In this document: positions 36,358 to 44,997 of the stretch, piece by piece | Numbering within the stretch: the first letter of the stretch is position 1 | How the letters are laid out: each line of letters starts with the position of its first letter | NCBI RefSeq assembly: GCF_002797495.1 | Contig: NZ_PGEZ01000002.1 | Span: 868,001-932,000 of the forward strand | Source of the DNA: Mumia flava | GTDB taxonomy: Bacteria; Actinomycetota; Actinomycetes; Propionibacteriales; Nocardioidaceae | Direction of reading: 5' to 3' | DNA length: 64,000 bases | Made by a program: the position numbers and the translations under genes | Notes under the pieces: model-generated | The model's database searches: none | What the model was told of the DNA's origin: nothing | Seen by the model: the letters and a program-made list of their open reading frames with translations, nothing else

Positions 36358-38166
36358 ATGACGCGAGACCTCTGGCGCGACCTCGGTGCTCATGCGAGCC
36401 CGGACGGTGTCGACTTCGCGGTGTGGGCCCCCAACGCCCGCCGCGTCCAGGTGGTCGGCGACCACTCCGGGTGGTCGGGCGACGGCGTGGACGCCGCACG
36501 CGGCGACGACGGCGTCTGGCGGCTGCACGTGCCGGGCATCGGTGACGGCGCGCTCTACAAGTACGCGGTCGAGGGTGCGGACGGTGTGTGGCGCGAGAAG
36601 GCCGACCCGTTCGCCGCGTGGGCCGAGGTGCCCCCGTCGACGGCGTCGCGGGTGTTCACCTCCGCGTACGACTGGACCGACCAGGCGTGGATGCGACGAC
36701 GCGCTCAGGCGCAGCCGTGGGCCGAGCCGATGAGCACGTACGAGGTGCACCTCGGCTCGTGGCTCGAGGGCCGAAGCTACCGCGACCTGGCGACCGAGCT
36801 GGTCGACTACGTGGCCCGGCAGGGCTTCACGCACGTCGAGCTGATGCCGGTGATGGAGCACCCGTTCGGCGGCTCGTGGGGCTACCAGGTGACCGGCTAC
36901 TACGCGCCGACGTCACGGTACGGCTCCCCGGACGACTTCCGTGCGCTCGTCGACGCGTTCCACGCCGAGGGCATCGGCGTGATCCTCGACTGGGTGCCGG
37001 CGCACTTCCCGCGCGACGAGTGGGCGCTGGCACGCTTCGACGGCACCCCGCTGTACGAGCACCCGGACCCGCGCCGCGGGGAGCACCCGGACTGGGGCAC
37101 GTACACCTTCGACCTCACCAAGGGCGAGGTCCGCGAGTTCCTGCTCGCGAACGCGTTCTACTGGCTCGAGGAGTTCCACATCGACGGCCTGCGGGTCGAC
37201 GCGGTCGCCTCGATGCTCTACCTCGACTACTCCCGCGGACCCGGCGGCTGGGTCCCGAACATCCACGGCGGCAACATCGACCTCGAGGCCGTCTCCTTCT
37301 TCCAGGAGCTGAACCGCGCCTGCTACGGCCGTTTCCCCGGCATCTCGATGATCGCCGAGGAGTCGACCGCGTTCGACGGCGTCACCCGCGGCGCGGAGCA
37401 CGACGGGCTCGGCTTCGGCTTCAAGTGGAACCTCGGATGGATGCACGACACGCTCGGCTACGTGGCGGTCGACCCGGTCTTCCGGTCGCACGACCACCAC
37501 CGGCTGACGTTCGCGATGATGTACCACCACGCCGAGAACTTCATCCTGCCGCTCTCGCACGACGAGGTCGTCCACGGCAAGGGCTCGCTGCTCGGCAAGA
37601 TGCCGGGCGAGGGCGACGACCGTCTCGCGCACCTGCGCACGCTGCTGGGCTACCAGTGGTCGCACCCCGGCAAGCAGCTCCTGTTCATGGGCGGCGAGAT
37701 CGCCCAGGACCGCGAGTGGTCCCAGGAGCGGTCGCTGGACTGGCACCTGCTCGACCACCCCGGCCACGCCGGGATGCAGCGCCTGGTCGCCGACCTCAAC
37801 GCCGCGTACACCCAGAACCCGGCGCTGTGGGCCGACGACCACGACCCGTCCGGCTTCGCCTGGATCGAGGCCGACGACACCGACAGCAACGTGCTGACCT
37901 TCGCGCGGCGCGGCGGCGGCCGTACGGTCGTGGTCGCGGTCAACATGTCGGGCGTGACCTGGGACGCCTACCGCCTGGGTGTTCCGGCGGCGGGCACGTG
38001 GCAGTGCGTGCTCAGCACCGACCAGGCCGAGTACGGCGGGTGGGGCGCCACGCAGCGCGGCGACACGGTCACGACCGACGACGAGCCGCTGCACGGGCAG
38101 CCGTGCTCCGCGGTGCTCCGGCTGCCGGCGCTGTCGGTGACGTGGTGGGAGATCGCCGGTGCCTGA
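36358..38166 (+). CDS. glgB: 1,4-alpha-glucan branching enzyme
   Basis: Protein of 602 residues. A CBM48 domain starts at once (VDFAVWAPNARRVQVVGD), then the GH13 barrel with nucleophile Asp in GLRVDAVASMLYLDYSR, acid/base Glu in MIAEEST and Asp in LPLSHDEVVHGKGSL. It is shorter than many GlgB proteins (about 730 residues) because the extra N-terminal N1 domain is absent. It introduces alpha-1,6 branches into glucan built by GlgE. It lies about 4 kb from mak, separated by unrelated genes. It overlaps the next gene by 8 bp. Confidence 0.95.
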   Translation: MTRDLWRDLGAHASPDGVDFAVWAPNARRVQVVGDHSGWSGDGVDAARGDDGVWRLHVPGIGDGALYKYAVEGADGVWREKADPFAAWAEVPPSTASRVFTSAYDWTDQAWMRRRAQAQPWAEPMSTYEVHLGSWLEGRSYRDLATELVDYVARQGFTHVELMPVMEHPFGGSWGYQVTGYYAPTSRYGSPDDFRALVDAFHAEGIGVILDWVPAHFPRDEWALARFDGTPLYEHPDPRRGEHPDWGTYTFDLTKGEVREFLLANAFYWLEEFHIDGLRVDAVASMLYLDYSRGPGGWVPNIHGGNIDLEAVSFFQELNRACYGRFPGISMIAEESTAFDGVTRGAEHDGLGFGFKWNLGWMHDTLGYVAVDPVFRSHDHHRLTFAMMYHHAENFILPLSHDEVVHGKGSLLGKMPGEGDDRLAHLRTLLGYQWSHPGKQLLFMGGEIAQDREWSQERSLDWHLLDHPGHAGMQRLVADLNAAYTQNPALWADDHDPSGFAWIEADDTDSNVLTFARRGGGRTVVVAVNMSGVTWDAYRLGVPAAGTWQCVLSTDQAEYGGWGATQRGDTVTTDDEPLHGQPCSAVLRLPALSVTWWEIAGA

Positions 38167-39010
38167 CCTCGACCTGCAGGACGCCGGCGACGGCACGTAC
38201 GCCGTGGTGGACCACGACGGGCTCGGGCCGCCCGGCGCCATGCTCGGGACGGTGACGGTCTCGTCGTTCGACGACCACACCGCGACGGTCTCGTGGGACC
38301 TCGGCCCGACCGAGGAGCCGGAGCGGTCGACGGCCATCGCGATGGCGGTCGCCCGGGCGTTCGAGGACTTCGGGGTGACCCGGGTGCAGGCACTGGTGTC
38401 GCTCGACGCCGTGGCGGACCGGCGCGCCGCAGCCCGGGCGGGACTGCGGCGCGACGGCGTCGTCCGGCACGCCCACCGCAGCGACGAGGAGCTCGTGTCG
38501 CGGCTGTCGGACGACCCGCAGCCCGGCAGCCGCGAGGGATTCGTCGCGATGCTCAACGCGGCGCTCCCCCGCAAGCGCGCGATCGCGCAGGCGCTCGTGC
38601 GCGACGAGTCGGGCCGGGTGCTGCTGTGCGAGCTCACGTACAAGCGGGAGTGGGATCTGCCGGGCGGCGTCGTCGACCCGTCGGAGTCGCCGGCCGGGGC
38701 CATCGTCCGCGAGCTGCGCGAGGAGCTCGGTGTCACCGCGCGGGTCCGCCGCCTGGTGACCGTGAACTACCTGCCGCCGTGGAGCGCGTGGGACGACGCG
38801 GTGCTGTTCGTGTTCGAGGTCGAGCCGTTCTCCGACGACGAGGCGATGACGCTCCAGCCGACCGAGATCGCCGCGGTGCACTGGTGTACGGCCGATGACG
38901 TCCGTGAGCACGGGACCGCCGCGACGATCCGGCTGCTCGACGGTCTCGACGCCGATCCCGACGCACCGTACCGCGAGGCCGGCACGCCGTTCGCCGGCGA
39001 CGCGGGCTAG
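38159..39010 (+). CDS. Fused GNAT-like and Nudix hydrolase protein
   Basis: Protein of 283 residues, GTG start 8 bp inside glgB. Residues about 1-110 look like the C-terminal half of a GNAT acetyltransferase (RSTAIAMAVARAFEDFGVTR, then ADRRAAARAGLRRDGV). Residues about 140-265 are a Nudix domain with the box GGVVDPSESPAGAIVRELRE followed by ELG. Nudix enzymes hydrolyse nucleoside diphosphate-linked compounds. Because it is coupled to glgB, an ADP- or NDP-glucose-like substrate is an attractive guess, not shown. Its stop codon overlaps the convergent lipoprotein gene. Confidence 0.75.
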   Translation: MPDLDLQDAGDGTYAVVDHDGLGPPGAMLGTVTVSSFDDHTATVSWDLGPTEEPERSTAIAMAVARAFEDFGVTRVQALVSLDAVADRRAAARAGLRRDGVVRHAHRSDEELVSRLSDDPQPGSREGFVAMLNAALPRKRAIAQALVRDESGRVLLCELTYKREWDLPGGVVDPSESPAGAIVRELREELGVTARVRRLVTVNYLPPWSAWDDAVLFVFEVEPFSDDEAMTLQPTEIAAVHWCTADDVREHGTAATIRLLDGLDADPDAPYREAGTPFAGDAG

Positions 39011-40206
39011 GAGTCCGGCGTCGCGCCAGGCAGGAGAGGGGCCTCGGTCTCGCCGGGCGCGGGCGCGGGTGCCGTCTCGCCGGGCGCAGGTGCCGTCTCC
39101 CCAGGGGCGGGTGCCGTCTCGCCGGGCGCCGGTGCCGTCTCCCCAGGGGCAGGCGGGGTCTCGCCGGGCGCGGTCTCGGTCGGCGCGGGCGGGACCAGCG
39201 CCGCCTGCCCGTCGCCGTCCGCGCGGCCGACCACCCCGCCGTACTGCCCGATCACGCGCGGCGTCCCGCTGTCACCCTGCGGCGGGACGTACATCAGCAC
39301 CTCGTGGTAGTAGCGCAGGACACCGGGCCCGCCCATGGGGTCACCGAGGTGTGCGCGCTGCTCGGAGTCGTCCGGCCAGCGGACCACGGCCCCCTGCCTG
39401 AGGGTGTACGCGTCCTGGCGGAGCAGGGTGCCGACCACGAGTGCCCCGCCCTCGCGGGTGCGGAAGGCGTACAGGTCGGGCTGCACCGCCCAGGAGCGCT
39501 CGAGCCCGAGCCCGGGATGCTCGGCCAGCAACGCAGCCTCCTGGCGACGCATCTGCTGCACGAACGAGTCGGTGGCGGCCTCGCCCGGGGCGGCGTCGGC
39601 GTCCAGCGCAGCCGCGTAGTCGTCCAGAGCCTCCTGGGGCGACGCGGCGAGCCCCGCGCCGTCGTCGGCATCGAGCACGTCCAGGGCGCCGTCGGTGACG
39701 GCCGGCTCGGGGAGCGCGGTCGAGCCGAACGTCTCCGGCCCGGCGACCAGCCGCCAGGGCGCGACCGCCGACGGGCGCGAGAACACCCGCAGCTGTCGCC
39801 GCGACCGCTCGTCGTCGGCGGCGATCGTGACGAACCACAGCGGGTACGCGTCCAGGCGCGGCGTGTACTGCTCCTCGGTCTCCCACGTGGACGTACCGCT
39901 CCCGGTGGCGGTGACGCCGTTGAGGAGCCGGGCGACCTGGATCGCGCCGGTGTCGATCGCCAGCATCGAACCGCCCTCGACGAGCGCGAGCGTCTCAGCG
40001 TCGAGCGCGGCCATCCCGAACTCGCGCGCCTCCTCGTACGTCCCCGAGATGCTGTCGACGTCGTCCGGTGCGGCGGCGATCTTGCCCGCGGGAGCGTCCT
40101 TGCGGACCGGGACCACACCGCAGCCCGCGAGCGCGGCCGCGAGCACCCCGACCGCCAGGGCGAGCGCTCCGAGCCGTACGGGGCGGGAACGGAGGCCGGC
40201 CGTCAT
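39007..40206 (-). CDS. Lipoprotein with C-terminal PAPGET repeats
   Basis: Protein of 399 residues with a lipobox (LAALAGC near residue 30). The central region (about 60-340) is a mixed fold of unknown function (WFVTIAADDERSRRQLRVFS, RYYHEVLMYVP). The C-terminal 50 residues are five tandem APAPGET-like repeats encoded by a 21-bp unit, a Pro-rich tail perhaps spanning or binding the cell wall. The ATG overlaps the TGA of the upstream membrane protein gene (ATGA). No enzymatic motif is recognised. Confidence 0.75.
   Translation of the reverse strand: MTAGLRSRPVRLGALALAVGVLAAALAGCGVVPVRKDAPAGKIAAAPDDVDSISGTYEEAREFGMAALDAETLALVEGGSMLAIDTGAIQVARLLNGVTATGSGTSTWETEEQYTPRLDAYPLWFVTIAADDERSRRQLRVFSRPSAVAPWRLVAGPETFGSTALPEPAVTDGALDVLDADDGAGLAASPQEALDDYAAALDADAAPGEAATDSFVQQMRRQEAALLAEHPGLGLERSWAVQPDLYAFRTREGGALVVGTLLRQDAYTLRQGAVVRWPDDSEQRAHLGDPMGGPGVLRYYHEVLMYVPPQGDSGTPRVIGQYGGVVGRADGDGQAALVPPAPTETAPGETPPAPGETAPAPGETAPAPGETAPAPGETAPAPAPGETEAPLLPGATPDS
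39046..39165 (-). repeat. 21-bp tandem repeat encoding the lipoprotein tail
   Basis: About five imperfect copies of a 21-bp unit containing GGTGCCGTCTC and a CC(A/G)GG core, encoding APAPGET. The period is a multiple of three, so slippage changes tail length without a frameshift. Confidence 0.75.
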
Positions 40207-40919
40207 CGCACCTCCTCGAGGAAGTCGTCGAGCGTGTCGGTGTCGGCCGGGTCGGTCTCCGGCCACGGCACCTCCCACTCGTCGTCGGCCAGCGCGGCGG
40301 GATCGGCCCGGCGACGCCGGACGAACGGCCGGACCCGCAGCAGCGCCAGCCCGATCCCGACGAGACCGATCCCGGCCGCAGCGGACCCGACCGCGATCCC
40401 GAAGCCGCCCGGCCACTCGTACGCGGCGCTGATCCGCAGACCCTCGAGGTCACCGTCACCGAGCGCCAGCACCGCCAGCGACGCGGAGTCCGACGGAAGG
40501 TCGAACCGCAGCTCGGCCTTGCCGACGCCGGCGGCGTCCGCCCACCACCAGTCGAGCGCGGTCGGAGCGGCGGGGAGGTACGGGTCGCCGTCGACGTCGT
40601 CCGTGCTCACCTCCCACGGGAGCGCGAACGTCGCCACCTCCTCGTGCGCGGTCCCGCCGAGGTAGTCGTCGACGTCGACGGGGTGCGCGAGCCCGATGAA
40701 GACCGGCCGCTCGTCACCCAGGTCCGCGACCACGCTCACCTGCGGTCCGGCGTACGCGAGAACCCCCGGGGCGGTCGCGATCGCGCGGTCGCTCACCTCG
40801 ATGGCGTGCGGACCCGTGCGGACCTGGTCGTCGGGGCCGAGCGCCACCGCGACCGACGTCGCGACGAGCACGAGCAGGACGCCGAGTCCGACGAGTGTCA
40901 CACCCCCGACCCGACGCAT
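40203..40919 (-). CDS. Membrane protein with N- and C-terminal membrane segments
   Basis: Protein of 238 residues. A membrane segment at the start (GGVTLVGLGVLLVLVATSVA), an extracytoplasmic domain of about 140 residues rich in Asp and Val, then a second segment (FGIAVGSAAAGIGLVGIGLA) and an acidic cytoplasmic tail (DEWEVPWPETDPAD). Unknown function. It is coupled to the downstream lipoprotein gene, and the two likely act together at the cell surface. CATACT lies six bases before the ATG at 40919, so the transcript is probably leaderless. Confidence 0.7.
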   Translation of the reverse strand: MRRVGGVTLVGLGVLLVLVATSVAVALGPDDQVRTGPHAIEVSDRAIATAPGVLAYAGPQVSVVADLGDERPVFIGLAHPVDVDDYLGGTAHEEVATFALPWEVSTDDVDGDPYLPAAPTALDWWWADAAGVGKAELRFDLPSDSASLAVLALGDGDLEGLRISAAYEWPGGFGIAVGSAAAGIGLVGIGLALLRVRPFVRRRRADPAALADDEWEVPWPETDPADTDTLDDFLEEVR

Positions 40920-40931
40920 GGCTCCAGTATG
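40920..40931 (-). promoter_or_regulatory. Leaderless -10 element of the membrane protein/lipoprotein pair
   Basis: On the minus strand CATACT (40931-40926), then six bases (GGAGCC) and the ATG at 40919. Confidence 0.55.
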
Positions 40932-41018
40932 CAGACCGGCCGGTGGGGACCCGGGGGGCGACACCATCCGGACGTGTATGCGCAGACCGGGCGTACGCGT
41001 CGGCCCGGACTGCGTCGC

Positions 41019-41930
41019 TCAGAACAGCGCGGAGGCGAGGGCGCGTCGCGCCTGACCGACCCGCGGATCATCCGTGCCGACCACGGTGAAGAGCTCCACG
41101 AGACGGGCACGGACCCGCTCGCGCTCGTCGCCCGCCGTCGCGCGGACCAGGTCAATCAGGCGGCCGAAGGCGTCGTCGACGTGACCGCCCGCGACGTCGA
41201 GGTCGGCGACCAGCAGCTGCGCGTCCACGTCGGCGGGATCGTCGGCGGCAGCAGCACGCGCGTCGTTGAGGTCCACGCCGGAGGTGCGCTGCAACAGCTT
41301 CGCGCCCGCGAGCCGCTCGGCAGCCTCGGAGTCGGCCGGGTTCGCGGCGACCAGCTTCTCGTACTCGGCGACGGCCGTGGCGAAGTCCCCTTCGGCGTAA
41401 GCGTCGTCGGCAGCCGCGAACCGCGGGTCGTCCGCCGGCTCCTCCTCGACGGGAGCCGCGCCCCCGGACGGGGCGGCGGTGCCGGTCACGCCGTTGGCCT
41501 CGGCGACGCGGAGCAGCTCGTCGAAGTACTGGCGGACCTCGGGCTCGTCCGCCGTGCCCTGGAACAGCGGCACCGGCTGGCCCTTGACGACCCCGAGCAC
41601 GAACGGGACGCCCTGGGCGCCGAGCATCTGCGCGATCTGAGGGTTGGTGTCGACGTCGATCTGCGCAAGCTGCAGCCGCCCGCCGTAGGAGTCCGCGACG
41701 CGACCCAGCAGCGCGTTGAAGCTGGCGCTCTGCTCGGCCCGCGACGTCCACAGCGACAGCACGACGACGTGGCTCGCCGACTCGGTGAGGATCTGCTGGA
41801 AGTTCTGCTCGGTGACGTCGACGACCCAGGTCGCGCCTGCGGGCGCGGCGCCGGCAGACGACGGCGGCTTCGACGTGGCGGCGTTCTTCAGCGCCGAGAG
41901 ATCGACGGCGCCAGGACGGGAGAAGCTCAT
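41019..41930 (-). CDS. CnoX/YbbN-like thioredoxin-fold protein with TPR-like tail
   Basis: Protein of 303 residues. A thioredoxin-like domain (about residues 35-145: VVDVTEQNFQQIL, LQLAQIDVDTNPQIAQMLGA, QGVPFVLGVVKGQPV) is followed by a TPR-like helical region (AEGDFATAVAEYEKLVAANP) as in CnoX/YbbN chaperedoxins. The active-site CxxC is missing: the position reads LWTSRAEQS. It is therefore unlikely to be a disulfide reductase; a holdase or adaptor role fits. AGGAGG precedes the ATG. It follows a small membrane protein gene by 22 bp. Confidence 0.82.
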   Translation of the reverse strand: MSFSRPGAVDLSALKNAATSKPPSSAGAAPAGATWVVDVTEQNFQQILTESASHVVVLSLWTSRAEQSASFNALLGRVADSYGGRLQLAQIDVDTNPQIAQMLGAQGVPFVLGVVKGQPVPLFQGTADEPEVRQYFDELLRVAEANGVTGTAAPSGGAAPVEEEPADDPRFAAADDAYAEGDFATAVAEYEKLVAANPADSEAAERLAGAKLLQRTSGVDLNDARAAAADDPADVDAQLLVADLDVAGGHVDDAFGRLIDLVRATAGDERERVRARLVELFTVVGTDDPRVGQARRALASALF

Positions 41931-41952
41931 CGGATGCCTCCTGCGGTGCGGC

Positions 41953-42273
41953 TCAGTGACCGCCGGCCAGCTCGGCCCGCGACGCCGAGGCCTCCAGCGG
42001 CGGGCCCTGCGGACCCCCGGCGACGTACTGCTCGTAGCTCGGCTTGGTCCGTCGTGCGAGGACGTAGCCGAACAGCGTGAGGACCAGCGCGAGCGCGACC
42101 GGGATGCCGACGAAGATCAGCAGCACGTCCAGGGTCGACATCGGCGTGCCGTCCTCCCAGCCCGACGGGGTGTCGGCGGCCGCCGGACCGGCCAGCGCGA
42201 CCGCACCGAGCGGTGCGGCGACGGCGAGGCTCGCGGCGAAAGTACGGACTGCGGTGCGGCTGCGGCTCAGCAT
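41953..42273 (-). CDS. Small membrane protein with signal peptide
   Basis: Protein of 106 residues. An N-terminal signal-like segment ends GPAAAD near residue 34, and a membrane helix follows (LDVLLIFVGIPVALALVLTL) with a polar tail (TKPSYEQYVAGGPQGPP). Many actinobacteria carry a similar small protein; the function is unknown. TAGACT lies seven bases before the ATG, suggesting a leaderless transcript that continues into the CnoX-like gene. Confidence 0.68.
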   Translation of the reverse strand: MLSRSRTAVRTFAASLAVAAPLGAVALAGPAAADTPSGWEDGTPMSTLDVLLIFVGIPVALALVLTLFGYVLARRTKPSYEQYVAGGPQGPPLEASASRAELAGGH

Positions 42274-42286
42274 GGGCGTCAGTCTA
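42274..42286 (-). promoter_or_regulatory. Leaderless -10 element of the small membrane protein gene
   Basis: On the minus strand TAGACT (42286-42281), then seven bases and the ATG at 42273. Confidence 0.6.
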
Positions 42287-42335
42287 GCCGCGCGGTGCGG
42301 TCACCTCGTCGCCGGATTGACCGGCGAACCCGCCC

Positions 42336-42347
42336 TACACTCGGGCC
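42336..42347 (+). promoter_or_regulatory. Leaderless -10 element of the amidase gene
   Basis: TACACT (42336-42341), then six bases and the ATG at 42348. TTGACC lies further upstream at 42317-42322, but the 13-bp spacing is short for a -35. Confidence 0.6.
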
Positions 42348-43769
42348 ATGGCCTCGACTCCCCCCGAAGCCCACGGCGCTCTGGCGCTCGCCGCCGCGTT
42401 CCGGACCGGCGCGGCCGACCCCGTCGAGGAGGTGGAGCGACGTCTCGAGCGCATCGCGGTGCTAGACGAGACCGTCGGCGCCTTCGTCACCGTCACCGCC
42501 GAGCCTGCCCTCGCCGCCGCCCGGGCCGCCCGAGACGCGCTGGCCGCGCCCGCCGCCGACCTGCCTCCGCTGTACGCCGTGCCGACCGCGCTCAAGGACC
42601 TGACGCCGACCGGGGGCGTCCGGACGACCTTCGGGTCGGCCGCGTTCGCCGACTTCGTGCCGGACGTCGACGCCACGATCGCCGAGCGGGTGCGCGACGC
42701 GGGGATGCCGGTGCTGGGCAAGACGAGCACGCCGGAGCTCGGACTCCCCTGCTACACCGAGCCCGACGTCGCGCCGCCGGCGCGCACACCGTACGACCTG
42801 ACCCGCGGCGCCGGCGGGTCGTCCGGCGGGGCCGCCGCGGCAGTCGCCTCGGGTCTGCTCCCGGTGGCGGCCGGCTCGGACGGAGGCGGCTCGATCCGGA
42901 TCCCGGCCTCGTCGTGCGGGCTCGTCGGCCACAAGCCGTCGCGCGGGCTGATCCGGGTGCGCCCGGACGAGGTCGACCCGGTCGGGCTCGGGGTCCACGG
43001 CCCGCTCGCGCTGACCGTCGCCGACGCGGCGGCGCTGCTCGACGTGCTCGCCGGCACCGGCCGTACGTTCCTGGACGCCGCCGGGACGCGCCCGCCGCGC
43101 CTGCGGATCGGCCGCTTCGCGACCCCGGTGATCAGCGACGCCCCGGTCGACGACACGGTGCTCGCGGCGTACGAGGAGGCGACCCGGCTGCTGTCCGGAC
43201 TCGGGCACACCGTGGTCGACGTCGAGCCGCCGTTCGGGCCGGACACCGTCGCGGCGTTCGAGACGGCGTGGTTCGTCGGGGCGGCGAGCGCCCCCGTACC
43301 CCCCGAGTCCGAGCACCTGCTGCGCCCGCTCACCCGGTGGGAGCGCGAGCTCGGGCGAGCCGCGAGCGGCGTCGAGCACCTGGAGGCGCTGCGCGCCATG
43401 CGCGAGGCCGAGCGCCGCACCCTGGACGCGTACGCCCACCTCGACGTCATCCTGACCCCGACGCTCGGGCAGCTCCCGGCGGCGGTCGGCTCCATCCGCG
43501 ACGACGACGACCCGGCTGCGGACTTCGCGGCGCAGAAGGCGTTCACCCCGTACACCTCCGTGTGGAACGTCACAGGCAGCGCGGCGGTCTCGTTGCCGAC
43601 GGCGTGGACCTCCGACGGGTTGCCGGTCGGGACGATGCTGGCCACGGCCCCGGGCGAGGACGCGCTGCTGCTTGCGCTCGCGGCGGAGGTCGAGGCCGCG
43701 TGCACGCACGCGGAGGTGCCGTGGGACCGTCCGGCACCCCCGGACCCGGTCGGGCCGCTCCCCCGCTGA
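42348..43769 (+). CDS. Amidase signature family hydrolase
   Basis: Protein of 473 residues. The Ser-cisSer-Lys triad is visible: Lys in VPTALKDLTP, cis-Ser in GAGGSSGGAAAAVASG, and nucleophile Ser in GSDGGGSIRIPAS. The C-terminal NVTGSAAVSLPT block is typical of AS enzymes. It hydrolyses amide bonds; related enzymes include 6-aminohexanoate-cyclic-dimer hydrolase-like and general amidases. It is not a GatA, because no gatB or gatC is adjacent. It stands alone with its own promoter. Confidence 0.9.
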   Translation: MASTPPEAHGALALAAAFRTGAADPVEEVERRLERIAVLDETVGAFVTVTAEPALAAARAARDALAAPAADLPPLYAVPTALKDLTPTGGVRTTFGSAAFADFVPDVDATIAERVRDAGMPVLGKTSTPELGLPCYTEPDVAPPARTPYDLTRGAGGSSGGAAAAVASGLLPVAAGSDGGGSIRIPASSCGLVGHKPSRGLIRVRPDEVDPVGLGVHGPLALTVADAAALLDVLAGTGRTFLDAAGTRPPRLRIGRFATPVISDAPVDDTVLAAYEEATRLLSGLGHTVVDVEPPFGPDTVAAFETAWFVGAASAPVPPESEHLLRPLTRWERELGRAASGVEHLEALRAMREAERRTLDAYAHLDVILTPTLGQLPAAVGSIRDDDDPAADFAAQKAFTPYTSVWNVTGSAAVSLPTAWTSDGLPVGTMLATAPGEDALLLALAAEVEAACTHAEVPWDRPAPPDPVGPLPR

Positions 43770-43829
43770 TCAGCGACCCGGTGCGCTGCCGGGAGCGGTG
43801 AGCCGCTGGAACAGCCGAGGCACGGTCGC

Positions 43830-43842
43830 TACCGTCGGGACG
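43830..43842 (+). promoter_or_regulatory. Leaderless -10 element of the MscS-type channel gene
   Basis: TACCGT (43830-43835), seven bases, then GTG 43843 directly followed by ATG 43846. Confidence 0.5.
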
Positions 43843-44862
43843 GTGATGACCGCGCTGCCCTTCGACAACGAGTGCTGGACCGACCCGGACAACACGACGT
43901 GTCGGCTGGTCCACAAGTGGACCGGCAACGACACGCTGGCCGAGATGAGCAACATCTTCCTGGCCAAGCCGCTGTCGATCCTGATCCTGATCCTGATCGG
44001 GATCTTCGCCCGCTGGCTGCTCAACCGCGTGATCGACAAGGTCGCGCGCCGCGCCGGCACCACCGCGATGCCCGGGGCTCTCGGCCGTGCGGCGCCGATC
44101 AACCAGCGCCGGGCGCTGCGCGCCGAGAGCCTGGCTTCGCTGCTGAAGAGCATCAGCACCGCCGTGATCGCCTCGATCGTCGTGCTCATGATCATCGCGC
44201 AGCTCGGCTACAACATCGGTCCGCTGCTCGCCTCGGCCGGCATCGTGGGTCTGGCGCTGGGCTTCGGCGCCCAGAGCCTGGTCAAGGACTTCGTGTCGGG
44301 CATCTTCATGGTCTTCGAGGACCAGTACGGCGTCGGCGACTGGGTCGACCTCGGGCCTGCCGACGGCACCGTCGAAGCCGTGAGCATGCGGATCACCCGG
44401 ATCCGCGACGTGGACGGCACGGTCTGGTACGTCCGCAACGGCGAGATCACGCGAGTCGGCAACATGTCGCAGAACTGGGCCCGTGCCGTGATGGACATCC
44501 CGGTCGCCTACGGCGAGGACATCGACGAGGTCCGCGACACCCTCATCGCGGTCGCCGAGCGGATGCGTGAGGACGAGGAGTGGCGCACGAAGATCCTCGA
44601 GCCTCCGGAGGTCTGGGGCGTCAACGCCATCAGCGCCGAGGGGATCATGGTGCGCACGGCGATCAAGACCGCGCCGCTGGAGCAGTGGGCCGTGATCCGC
44701 GAGCTGCGGGAGCGGGTGCTCAACGAGTTCGAGCGGCTCGGCATCGACGTCCCGTACGCCCACGCGGTCGCGTACGGCCAGCCGCCCCGCGACGGCGTGG
44801 ACGGCGACGACGCCCGCAACGCCGCGATCGCCGACCAGGCCACGCCGGACGACGCGCTGTAG
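43843..44862 (+). CDS. MscS-family mechanosensitive ion channel
   Basis: Protein of 339 residues. An extracytoplasmic N-terminus holds two Cys (NECWTDPDNTTCRL), followed by membrane segments at about 40-60 and 105-130. The pore-lining third segment is GLALGFGAQSLVKDFVSGIF, and the beta domain follows (GDWVDLG, VEAVSMRITRIRDVDGTVWY, IRNGEITRVGN-like VRNGEITRVGN). It releases solutes on osmotic downshock. The GTG at 43843 is chosen from the -10 spacing; the next codon but none between is an ATG at 43846, which is nearly equivalent. Confidence 0.92.
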   Translation: MMTALPFDNECWTDPDNTTCRLVHKWTGNDTLAEMSNIFLAKPLSILILILIGIFARWLLNRVIDKVARRAGTTAMPGALGRAAPINQRRALRAESLASLLKSISTAVIASIVVLMIIAQLGYNIGPLLASAGIVGLALGFGAQSLVKDFVSGIFMVFEDQYGVGDWVDLGPADGTVEAVSMRITRIRDVDGTVWYVRNGEITRVGNMSQNWARAVMDIPVAYGEDIDEVRDTLIAVAERMREDEEWRTKILEPPEVWGVNAISAEGIMVRTAIKTAPLEQWAVIRELRERVLNEFERLGIDVPYAHAVAYGQPPRDGVDGDDARNAAIADQATPDDAL

Positions 44863-44903
44863 CGGCGGTCGGGTCTGCCAGTCGGCGGGGTGGCCTGTCT
44901 CGC

Positions 44904-44992
44904 CTGGCGGTCTCCGTAGCCGGCTACGGGATTCCGCACTGGGCCCCTGATGGTTTTCCCAGCCAGGTGCGGGTCTCCGTAGCCAGGTGGCG
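44904..44992. repeat. Family C element downstream of the MscS gene
   Basis: GTCTCCGTAGCCGGCTACGG, then a GGTTTTCCCAGCCAGGTGCG core and GTCTCCGTAGCCAGGTGG. The same modules occur at 48.5 and 53.7 kb. Confidence 0.7.
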
Positions 44993-44997
44993 CGCCT

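Noticed and set aside
41019-41930. A functional thioredoxin
   Set aside because: The CxxC site is replaced by TSRAEQS, so a redox function is unlikely.
42348-43769. GatA subunit of the Glu-tRNA amidotransferase
   Set aside because: There is no gatC or gatB beside it, and the sequence around the triad looks like a general amidase.
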